Assembly (NCBI GenBank): GCA_037577475.1
Contig: CM075195.1
Span: 24,827,399 to 24,891,398 of the forward strand
From: Chaunax sp. Z400
Lineage: Eukaryota; Chordata; Actinopteri; Lophiiformes; Chaunacidae
DNA: 64,000 nucleotides
Direction: 5' to 3'
Below the pieces are notes generated by a model. The model had not been told where the DNA came from. It made no database searches and saw only the letters and a list, made by a program, of their open reading frames with translations. The position numbers were made by a program, and so were the translations under genes. Below are positions 19,529 to 30,282 of this stretch, piece by piece; within the stretch, counting starts at the first letter, position 1; each line of letters opens with the position of its first letter.

Positions 19529-21578
19529 GGAAAGGTAGTTAGGTTAAGTGAACATGTTTCTGTTTCCTTTCTTTTCCTTCCTTTTCCTATCAGTGTTTAG
19601 TTAGCATTTGACGAGAGAGTTAGCTCAGGATTTTGTTTGTTATTTTGGCCTTGGTTCTCCCTGAAGTCAAGCTTCATTTGCAAAAACTACATTCACATCT
19701 TTGTAGCAATTATTGTAAATAATGTTCCCTTCTATAAAAGAAACATTGTAACTAGCAGTTGTTAATAGGAACCGCTGTGTTTTCAGCACTTAGCATGAAG
19801 CGTAGGAGTGAGCTGCCATTTTTTTTTACTGTTTTGTTTTGTTATCGGACAGGTAGTTAGGTTAAGTGAACATGTTTCTGTTCCTTCCTTTTCCTATCAG
19901 TGTTTAGTTAGCATTTGACGAGAGAGTTAGCTCAGGATTTTGTTTGTTATTTTGGCATTGGTTCTCCCTGAAGTCAAGCTTCATTTGCAAAAACTACATT
20001 CACATCTTTGTAGCAAAAATTGTAAATAATGTTCCCTTCTATAAAAGAAACATTGTAACTAGCAGTTGTTAATTGGAACCGCTGTGTTTTCAGCACTTAG
20101 CATGAAGCGTAGGGGTGAGCTGCCATTTTTTTTACTGTTTTGTTTTGTTTTCGGACAGGTAGTTAGGTTAAGTGAACATGTTTCTGTTCCTTCCTTTTCC
20201 TATCAGTGTTTAGTTAGCATTTGACGAGAGAGTTACCTCAGGATTTTGTTTGTTATTTTGGCCTTGGTTCTCCCTGAAGTCAAGCTTCATTTGCAAAAAC
20301 TACATTCACATCTTTGTAGCAATTATTGTAAATAATGTTCCCTTCTATAAAAGAAACATTGTAACTAGCAGTTGTTAATTGGAACCGCTGTGTTTTCAGC
20401 ACTTAGCATGAAGCGTAGGGGTGAGCTGCCATTTTTTTTACTGTTTTGTTTTGTTTTCGGACAGGTAGTTAGGTTAAGTGAACATGTTTCTGTTCCTTCC
20501 TTTTCCTATCAGTGTTTAGTTAGCATTTGACGAGAGAGTTACCTCAGGATTTTGTTTGTTATTTTGGCCTTGGTTCTCCCTGAAGTCAAGCTTCATTTGC
20601 AAAAACTACATTCACATCTTTGTAGCAATTATTGTAAATAATGTTCCCTTCTATAAAAGAAACATTGTAACTAGCAGTTGTTAATAGGAACCGCTGTGTT
20701 TTCAGCACTTAGCATGAAGCGTAGGGGTGAGCTGCCATTTTTTTTTACTGTTTTGTTTTGTTTTCGGACAGGTAGTTAGGTTAAGTGAACATGTTCTGTT
20801 CCTTCCTTTTCCTATCAGTGTTTAGTTAGCATTTGACGAGAGAGTTAGCTCAGGATTTTGTTTGTTATTTTGGCCTTGGTTCTCCCTGAAGTCAAGCTTC
20901 ATTTGCAAAAACTACATTCACATCTTTGTAGCAATTATTGTAAATAATGTTCCCTTCTATAAAAGAAACATTGTAACTAGCAGTTGTTAATAGGAACCGC
21001 TGTGTTTTCAGCACTTAGCATGAAGCGTAGGGGTGAGCTGCCATTTTTTTTACTGTTTTGTTTTGTTTTCGGACAGGTAGTTAGGTTAAGTGAACATGTT
21101 TCTGTTCCTTCCTTTTCCTACCAGTGTTTAGTTAGCATTTGACGAGAGAGTTAGCTCAGGATTTTGTTTGTTATTTTGGCCTTGGTTCTTCCTGAAGTCA
21201 AGCTTCATTTGCAAAAACTACATTCACATCATTGTAGCAATTATTGTAATTAATGTTCCCTTCTATAAAAGAAACATTGTAACTAGCAGTTGTTAATAGG
21301 AGTTAGCATTTGACGAGAGAGTTACCTCAGGATTTTGTTTGTTATTTTGGCCTTGGTTCACCCTGAAGTCAAGCTTCATTTATGAAACCTACTCACCTCT
21401 TTGTAGCAATTATTGTAAACAGTGGCTCATTTTAGTGTAGTAATTATTGAGACTATATTCCATTCATATAAAAAATATTGTAAATAGTATTTGTGAATAG
21501 AAACCACTGTGTTTTCATCACTTAGCATGAAGTGTAGGGGTGAGCTGCCATTTTTTTTTACTGTTTTGTTTTGTTTTA
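19529..21578 (+). repeat. Six-monomer HOR derivative lacking the T unit (2,050 bp)
   Basis: Heads lie at 19529 (L), 19847 (A), 20153 (K with AATTGG), 20459 (K with AATAGG), 20766 (S) and 21071 (Y), followed by V7. It has the same length as the preceding unit but a different content: the T unit is missing and both K units are present. Equal length therefore does not mean simple copying of the previous unit. Both share the AGGGGTGAG form of the third monomer, against AGGGTTGAG at 14309 and 15747. Confidence 0.85.
21302..21578 (+). repeat. Divergent variant monomer V, copy 7
   Basis: A 277-bp common V form between the Y unit at 21071 and the L unit at 21579. After it, no V occurs for 5.45 kb. 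Confidence 0.92.
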
Positions 21579-24500
21579 GGAAAGGTAGTTAGGTTAAGTG
21601 AACATGTTTCTGTTTCCTTTCTTTTCCTTCCTTTTCCTATCAGTGTTTAGTTAGCATTTGACGAGAGAGTTAGCTCAGGATTTTGTTTGTTATTTTGGCC
21701 TTGGTTCTCCCTGAAGTCAAGCTTCATTTGCAAAAACTACATTCACATCTTTGTAGCAATTATTGTAAATAATGTTCCCTTCTATAAAAGAAACATTGTA
21801 ACTAGCAGTTGTTAATAGGAACCGCTGTGTTTTCAGCACTTAGCATGAAGCGTAGGAGTGAGCTGCCATTTTTTTTTACTGTTTTGTTTTGTTATCGGAC
21901 AGGTAGTTAGGTTAAGTGAACATGTTTCTGTTCCTTCCTTTTCCTATCAGTGTTTAGTTAGCATTTGACGAGAGAGTTAGCTCAGGATTTTGTTTGTTAT
22001 TTTGGCATTGGTTCTCCCTGAAGTCAAGCTTCATTTGCAAAAACTACATTCACATCTTTGTAGCAAAAATTGTAAATAATGTTCCCTTCTATAAAAGAAA
22101 CATTGTAACTAGCAGTTGTTAATTGGAACCGCTGTGTTTTCAGCACTTAGCATGAAGCGTAGGGGTGAGCTGCCATTTTTTTTACTGTTTTGTTTTGTTT
22201 TCGGACAGGTAGTTAGGTTAAGTGAACATGTTTCTGTTCCTTCCTTTTCCTATCAGTGTTTAGTTAGCATTTGACGAGAGAGTTACCTCAGGATTTTGTT
22301 TGTTATTTTGGCCTTGGTTCTCCCTGAAGTCAAGCTTCATTTGCAAAAACTACATTCACATCTTTGTAGCAATTATTGTAAATAATGTTCCCTTCTATAA
22401 AAGAAACATTGTAACTAGCAGTTGTTAATTGGAACCGCTGTGTTTTCAGCACTTAGCATGAAGCGTAGGGTTGAGCTGCCATTTTTTTTACTGTTTTGTT
22501 TTGTTTTCGGACAGGTAGTTAGGTTAAGTGAACATGTTTCTGTTCCTTCCTTTTCCTATCAGTGTTTAGTTAGCATTTGACGAGAGAGTTAGCTCAGGAT
22601 TTTGTTTGTTATTTTGGCCTTGGTTCTCCCTGAAGTCAAGCTTCATTTGCAAAAACTACATTCACATCTTTGTAGCAATTATTGTAAATAATGTTCCCTT
22701 CTATAAAAGAAACATTGTAACTAGCAGTTGTTAATAGGAACCGCTGTGTTTTCAGCACTTAGCATGAAGCGTAGGGGTGAGCTGCCATTTTTTTTTACTG
22801 TTTTGTTTTGTTTTCGGACAGGTAGTTAGGTTAAGTGAACATGTTCTGTTCCTTCCTTTTCCTATCAGTGTTTAGTTAGCATTTGACGAGAGAGTTAGCT
22901 CAGGATTTTGTTTGTTATTTTGGCATTGGTTCTCCCTGAAGTCAAGCTTCATTTACAAAAACTACATTCACATCTTTGTAGCAAAAATTGTAAATAATGT
23001 TCCCTTCTATAAAAGAAACATTGTAACTAGCAGTTGTTAATTGGAACCGCTGTGTTTTCAGCACTTAGCATGAAGCGTAGGGGTGAGCTGCCATTTTTTT
23101 TACTGTTTTGTTTTGTTTTCGGACAGGTAGTTAGGTTAAGTGAACATGTTTCTGTTCCTTCCTTTTCCTATCAGTGTTTAGTTAGCATTTGACGAGAGAG
23201 TTACCTCAGGATTTTGTTTGTTATTTTGGCCTTGGTTCTCCCTGAAGTCAAGCTTCATTTGCAAAAACTACATTCACATCTTTGTAGCAATTATTGTAAA
23301 TAATGTTCCCTTCTATAAAAGAAACATTGTAACTAGCAGTTGTTAATAGGAACCGCTGTGTTTTCAGCACTTAGCATGAAGCGTAGGGGTGAGCTGCCAT
23401 TTTTTTTTACTGTTTTGTTTTGTTTTCGGACAGGTAGTTAGGTTAAGTGAACATGTTCTGTTCCTTCCTTTTCCTATCAGTGTTTAGTTAGCATTTGACG
23501 AGAGAGTTAGCTCAGGATTTTGTTTGTTATTTTGGCCTTGGTTCTCCCTGAAGTCAAGCTTCATTTGCAAAAACTACATTCACATCTTTGTAGCAATTAT
23601 TGTAAATAATGTTCCCTTCTATAAAAGAAACATTGTAACTAGCAGTTGTTAATAGGAACCGCTGTGTTTTCAGCACTTAGCATGAAGCGTAGGGGTGAGC
23701 TGCCATTTTTTTTACTGTTTTGTTTTGTTTTCGGACAGGTAGTTAGGTTAAGTGAACATGTTTCTGTTCCTTCCTTTTCCTATCAGTGTTTAGTTAGCAT
23801 TTGACGAGAGAGTTACCTCAGGATTTTGTTTGTTATTTTGGCCTTGGTTCTCCCTGAAGTCAAGCTTCATTTGCAAAAACTACATTCACATCTTTGTAGC
23901 AATTATTGTAAATAATGTTCCCTTCTATAAAAGAAACATTGTAACTAGCAGTTGTTAATAGGAACCGCTGTGTTTTCAGCACTTAGCATGAAGCGTAGGG
24001 GTGAGCTGCCATTTTTTTTTACTGTTTTGTTTTGTTTTCGGACAGGTAGTTAGGTTAAGTGAACATGTTCTGTTCCTTCCTTTTCCTATCAGTGTTTAGT
24101 TAGCATTTGACGAGAGAGTTAGCTCAGGATTTTGTTTGTTATTTTGGCCTTGGTTCTCCCTGAAGTCAAGCTTCATTTGCAAAAACTACATTCACATCTT
24201 TCTAGCAAAAATTGTAAATAATGTTCCCTTCTATAAAAGAAACATTGTAACTAGCAGTTGTTAATTGGAACCGCTGTGTTTTCAGCACTTAGCATGAAGC
24301 GTAGGGGTGAGCTGCCATTTTTTTTACTGTTTTGTTTTGTTTTCGGACAGGTAGTTAGGTTAAGTGAACATGTTTCTGTTCCTTCCTTTTCCTATCAGTG
24401 TTTAGTTAGCATTTGACGAGAGAGTTAGCTCAGGATTTTGTTTGTTATTTTGGCCTTGGTTCTCCCTGAAGTCAAGCTTCATTTACAAAAACTACATTCA

Positions 24501-27311
24501 CATCTTTGTAGCAAAAATTGTAAATAATGTTCCCTTCTATAAAAGAAACATTGTAACTAGCAGTTGTTAATTGGAACCGCTGTGTTTTCAGCACTTAGCA
24601 TGAAGCGTAGGGGTGAGCTGCCATTTTTTTTACTGTTTTGTTTTGTTTTCGGACAGGTAGTTAGGTTAAGTGAACATGTTTCTGTTCCTTCCTTTTCCTA
24701 TCAGTGTTTAGTTAGCATTTGACGAGAGAGTTACCTCAGGATTTTGTTTGTTATTTTGGCCTTGGTTCTCCCTGAAGTCAAGCTTCATTTGCAAAAACTA
24801 CATTCACATCTTTGTAGCAATTATTGTAAATAATGTTCCCTTCTATAAAAGAAACATTGTAACTAGCAGTTGTTAATAGGAACCGCTGTGTTTTCAGCAC
24901 TTAGCATGAAGCGTAAGGGTGAGCTGCCGTTTTTTTTTTACTGTTTTGTTTTGTTTTAGGACAGGTAGTTAGGTTAAGTGAACATGTTCCTGTTTCCTTT
25001 CTTTTCCTTCCTTTTCCTATCAGTGTTTAGTTAGCATTTGACGAGAGAGTTAGCTCAGGATTTTGTTTGTTATTTTGGCATTGGTTCTCCCTGAAGTCAA
25101 GCTTCATTTACAAAAACTACATTCACATCTTTGTAGCAAAAATTGTAAATAATGTTCCCTTCTATAAAAGAAACATTGTAACTAGCAGTTGTTAATTGGA
25201 ACCGCTGTGTTTTCAGCACTTCGCATGAAGCGTAGGGGTGAGCTGCCATTTTTTTTACTGTTTTGTTTTGTTTTCGGACAGGTAGTTAGGTTAAGTGAAC
25301 ATGTTTCTGTTCCTTCCTTTTCCTATCAGTGTTTAGTTAGCATTTGACGAGAGAGTTACCTCAGGATTTTGTTTGTTATTTTGGCCTTGGTTCTCCCTGA
25401 AGTCAAGCTTCATTTGCAAAAACTACATTCACATCTTTGTAGCAATTATTGTAAAGAATGTTCCCTTCTATAAAAGAAACATTGTAACTAGCAGTTGTTA
25501 ATAGGAACCGCTGTGTTTTCAGCACTTAGCATGAAGCGTAGGGGTGAGCTGCCATTTTTTTTACTGTTTTGTTTTGTTTTCGGACAGGTAGTTAGGTTAA
25601 GTGAACATGTTTCTGTTCCTTCCTTTTCCTATCAGTGTTTAGTTAGCATTTGACGAGAGAGTTACCTCAGGATTTTGTTTGTTATTTTGGCCTTGGTTCT
25701 CCCTGAAGTCAAGCTTCATTTGCAAAAACTACATTCACATCTTTGTAGCAATTATTGTAAATAATGTTCCCTTCTATAAAAGAAACATTGTAACTAGCAG
25801 TTGTTAATAGGAACCGCTGTGTTTTCAGCACTTAGCATGAAGCGTAGGGGTGAGCTGCCATTTTTTTTACTGTTTTGTTTTGTTTTCGGACAGGTAGTTA
25901 GGTTAAGTGAACATGTTTCTGTTCCTTCCTTTTCCTATCAGTGTTTAGTTAGCATTTGACGAGAGAGTTACCTCAGGATTTTGTTTGTTATTTTGGCATT
26001 GGTTCTCCCTGAAGTCAAGCTTCATTTACAAAAACTACATTCACATCTTTGTAGCAAAAATTGTAAATAATGTTCCCTTCTATAAAAGAAACATTGTAAC
26101 TAGCAGTTGTTAATTGGAACCGCTGTGTTTTCAGCACTTAGCATGAAGCGTAGGGGTGAGCTGCCATTTTTTTTACTGTTTTGTTTTGTTTTCGGACAGG
26201 TAGTTAGGTTAAGTGAACATGTTTCTGTTCCTTCCTTTTCCTATCAGTGTTTAGTTAGCATTTGACGAGAGAGTTACCTCAGGATTTTGTTTGTTATTTT
26301 GGCCTTGGTTCTCCCTGAAGTCAAGCTTCATTTGCAAAAACTACATTCACATCTTTGTAGCAATTATTGTAAATAATGTTCCCTTCTATAAAAGAAACAT
26401 TGTAACTAGCAGTTGTTAATAGGAACCGCTGTGTTTTCAGCACTTAGCATGAAGCGTAGGGGTGAGCTGCCATTTTTTTACTGTTTTGTTTTGTTTTCGG
26501 ACAGGTAGTTAGGTTAAGTGAACATGTTCTGTTCCTTCCTTTTCCTATCAGTGTTTAGTTAGCATTTGACGAGAGAGTTAGCTCAGGATTTTGTTTGTTA
26601 TTTTGGCCTTGGTTCTCCCTGAAGTCAAGCTTCATTTGCAAAAACTACATTCACATCTTTGTAGCAATTATTGTAAATAATGTTCCCTTCTATAAAAGAA
26701 ACATTGTAACTAGCAGTTGTTAATAGGAACCGCTGTGTTTTCAGCACTTAGCATGAAGCGTAGGGGTGAGCTGCCATTTTTTTTACTGTTTTGTTTTGTT
26801 TTCGGACAGGTAGTTAGGTTAAGTGAACATGTTTCTGTTCCTTCCTTTTCCTACCAGTGTTTAGTTAGCATTTGACGAGAGAGTTAGCTCAGGATTTTGT
26901 TTGTTATTTTGGCCTTGGTTCTTCCTGAAGTCAAGCTTCATTTGCAAAAACTACATTCACATCATTGTAGCAATTATTGTAATTAATGTTCCCTTCTATA
27001 AAAGAAACATTGTAACTAGCAGTTGTTAATAGGAGTTAGCATTTGACGAGAGAGTTACCTCAGGATTTTGTTTGTTATTTTGGCCTTGGTTCACCCTGAA
27101 GTCAAGCTTCATTTATGAAACCTACTCACCTCTTTGTAGCAATTATTGTAAACAGTGGCTCATTTTAGTGTAGTAATTATTGAGACTATATTCCATTCAT
27201 ATAAAAAATATTGTAAATAGTATTTGTGAATAGAAACCACTGTGTTTTCATCACTTAGCATGAAGTGTAGGGGTGAGCTGCCATTTTTTTTTACGGTTTT
27301 GTTTTGTTTTA
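21579..27311 (+). repeat. Irregular 18-monomer stretch ending in Y-V (5,733 bp)
   Basis: Heads lie at 21579 (L), 21897 (A), 22203 (K, AGGGTTGAG), 22509, 22816 (S head with CATTGG and a T body), 23121 (K), 23428 (S), 23733 (K), 24040 (S), 24345 (T), 24651 (K, GTAAGGGTGAG and GCCG), 24959 (L not preceded by V), 25276 (K), 25582 (K), 25888 (K head with a T body), 26194 (K), 26499 (S) and 26804 (Y), then V8. It opens like the seven-monomer HOR and then becomes a K-alternating mixture like 3.3-6.5 kb. The part at 22.6-23.7 kb matches 3.4-4.5 kb at a constant 19,200-bp offset. Private changes include TTTCTAGC in the 24040 unit, ACATGTTCCTG and CTTCGCATG in the 24959 unit, and GTAAAGAATG in the 25276 unit. 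Confidence 0.87.
27035..27311 (+). repeat. Divergent variant monomer V, copy 8
   Basis: A 277-bp unit. Its tail reads TTTTACGGTTTTG, where all other copies read TTTTACTGTTTTG (the G is at 27295). It is preceded by the Y unit at 26804 and followed by the L unit at 27312, the first of the nine-monomer HOR series. Confidence 0.92.
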
Positions 27312-30282
27312 GGAAAGGTAGTTAGGTTAAGTGAACATGTTTCTGTTTCCTTTCTTTTCCTTCCTTTTCCTATCAGTGTTTAGTTAGCATTTGACGAGAG
27401 AGTTAGCTCAGGATTTTGTTTGTTATTTTGGCATTGGTTTTCCCTGAAGTCAAGCTTCATTTACCAAAACTACATTCACATCTTTGTAGCAAAAATTGTA
27501 AATAATGTTCCCTTCTATAAAAGAAACATTGTAACTAGCAGTTGTTAATTGGAACCGCTGTGTTTTCAGCACTTAGCATGAAGCGTAGGGGTGACCTGCC
27601 ATTTTTTTTACTGTTTTGTTTTGTTTTCGGACAGGTAGTTAGGTTAAGTGAACATGTTTCTGTTCCTTCCTTTTCCTATCAGTGTTTAGTTAGCATTTGA
27701 CGAGAGAGTTACCTCAGGATTTTGTTTGTTATTTTGGCCTTGGTTCTCCCTGAAGTCAAGCTTCATTTGCAAAAACTACATTCACATCTTTGTAGCAATT
27801 ATTGTAAATAATGTTCCCTTCTATAAAAGAAACATTGTAACTAGCAGTTGTTAATAGGAACCGCTGTGTTTTCAGCACTTAGCATGAAGCGTAGGGGTGA
27901 GCTGCCATTTTTTTTTACTGTTTTGTTTTGTTTTGTTTTCGGACAGGTAGTTAGGTTAAGTGAACATGTTCTGTTCCTTCCTTTTCCTATCAGTGTTTAG
28001 TTAGCATTTGACGAGAGAGTTAGCTCAGGATTTTGTTTGTTATTTTGGCCTTGGTTCTCCCTGAAGTCAAGCTTCATTTGCAAAAACTACATTCACATCT
28101 TTGTAGCAATTATTGTAAATAATGTTCCCTTCTATAAAAGAAACATTGTAACTAGCAGTTGTTAATAGGAACCGCTGTGTTTTCAGCACTTAGCATGAAG
28201 CGTAGGGGTGAGCTGCCATTTTTTTTACTGTTTTGTTTTGTTTTCGGACAGGTAGTTAGGTTAAGTGAAAATGTTTCTGTTCCTTCCTTTTCCTATCAGT
28301 GTTTAGTTAGCATTTGACGAGAGAGTTAGCTCAGGATTTTGTTTGTTATTTTGGCATTGGTTCTCCCTGAAGTCAAGCTTCATTTGCAAAAACTACATTC
28401 ACATCTTTGTAGCAATTATTGTAAATAATGTTCCCTTCTATAAAAGAAACATTGTAACTAGCAGTTGTTAATAGGAACCGCTGTGTTTTCAGCACTTAGC
28501 ATGAAGCGTAGGGGTGAGCTGCCATTTTTTTTACTGTTTTGTTTTGTTATCGGACAGGTAGTTAGGTTAAGTGAACATGTTTCTGTTCCTTCCTTTTCCT
28601 ATCAGTGTTTAGTTAGCATTTGACGAGAGAGTTAGCTCAGGATTTTGTTTGTTATTTTGGCATTGGTTCTCCCTGAAGTCAAGCTTCATTTGCAAAAACT
28701 ACATTCACATCTTTGTAGCAAAAATTGTAAATAATGTTCCCTTCTATAAAAGAAACATTGTAACTAGCAGTTGTTAATTGGAACCGCTGTGTTTTCAGCA
28801 CTTAGCATGAAGCGTAGGGGTGAGCTGCCATTTTTTTTACTGTTTTGTTTTGTTTTCGGACAGGTAGTTAGGTTAAGTGAACATGTTTCTGTTCCTTCCT
28901 TTTCCTATCAGTGTTTAGTTAGCATTTGACGAGAGAGTTACCTCAGGATTTTGTTTGTTATTTTGGCCTTGGTTCTCCCTGAAGTCAAGCTTCATTTGCA
29001 AAAACTACATTCACATCTTTGTAGGAATTATTGTAAATAATGTTCCCTCCTATAAAAGAAACATTGTAACTAGCAGTTGTTAATAGGAACCGCTGTGTTT
29101 TCAGCACTTAGGATGAAGCGTAGGGGTGAGCTGCCATTTTTTTTTACTGTTTTGTTTTGTTTTCGGACAGGTAGTTAGGTTAAGTGAACATGTTTCTGTT
29201 CCTTCCTTTTCCTATCAGTGTTTAGTTAGCATTTGACGAGAGAGTTACCTCAGGATTTTGTTTGTTATTTTGGCCTTGGTTCTCCCTGAAGTCAAGCTTC
29301 ATTTGCAAAAACTACATTCACATCTTTGTAGCAATTATTGTAAATAATGTTCCCTTCTATAAAAGAAACATTGTAACTAGCAGTTGTTAATAGGAACCGC
29401 TGTGTTTTCAGCACTTAGCATGAAGCGTAGGGGTGAGCTGCCATTTTTTTACTGTTTTGTTTTGTTTTCGGACAGGTAGTTAGGTTAAGTGAACATGTTC
29501 TGTTCCTTCCTTTTCCTATCAGTGTTTAGTTAGCATTTGACGAGAGAGTTAGCTCAGGATTTTGTTTGTTATTTTGGCCTTGGTTCTCCCTGAAGTCAAG
29601 CTTCATTTGCAAAAACTACATTCACATCTTTGTAGCAATTATTGTAAATAATGTTCCCTTCTATAAAAGAAACATTGTAACTAGCAGTTGTTAATAGGAA
29701 CCGCTGTGTTTTCAGCACTTAGCATGAAGCGTAGGGGTGAGCTGCCATTTTTTTTACTGTTTTGTTTTGTTTTCGGACAGGTAGTTAGGTTAAGTGAACA
29801 TGTTTCTGTTCCTTCCTTTTCCTACCAGTGTTTAGTTAGCATTTGACGAGAGAGTTAGCTCAGGATTTTGTTTGTTATTTTGGCCTTGGTTCTTCCTGAA
29901 GTCAAGCTTCATTTGCAAAAACTACATTCACATCATTGTAGCAATTATTGTAATTAATGTTCCCTTCTATAAAAGAAACATTGTAACTAGCAGTTGTTAA
30001 TAGGAGTTAGCATTTGACGAGAGAGTTACCTCAGGATTTTGTTTGTTATTTTGGCCTTGGTTCACCCTGAAGTCAAGCTTCATTTATGAAACCTACTCAC
30101 CTCTTTGTAGCAATTATTGTAAACAGTGGCTCATTTTAGTGTAGTAATTATTGAGACTATATTCCATTCATATAAAAAATATTGTAAATAGTATTTGTGA
30201 ATAGAAACCACTGTGTTTTCATCACTTAGCATGAAGTGTAGGGGTGAGCTGCCATTTTTTTTTACTGTTTTGTTTTGTTTTA
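27312..30282 (+). repeat. Nine-monomer HOR, copy 1 (2,971 bp)
   Basis: Heads lie at 27312 (L with TTGGTTTTCCC, TTTACCAAAAC and GGGGTGACCTG), 27629 (K), 27941 (S, after a third GTTTT unit), 28246 (GTGAAAATG, CATTGG), 28552 (A), 28858 (K with GTAGGAATTATTG, CCCTCCTAT and CTTAGGATGAAG), 29165 (K), 29470 (S, after a 7-T run) and 29775 (Y), followed by V9. Five of the nine monomers carry linked private variants, so every copy of this HOR can be recognised monomer by monomer. Copy 2 follows at once with the same order. Confidence 0.9.
30006..30282 (+). repeat. Divergent variant monomer V, copy 9
   Basis: A 277-bp common V form that closes the first nine-monomer HOR copy. It is preceded by the Y unit at 29775 and followed by the L unit at 30283. 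Confidence 0.92.

Noticed and set aside
21579..27311. The L-to-L spacing of 5,733 bp here equals the 5,734-bp HOR at 38897-44630
   Set aside because: Both hold 18 monomers plus V, but the order of monomer classes differs after the first unit. The equal length is coincidence, not shared ancestry of the block.
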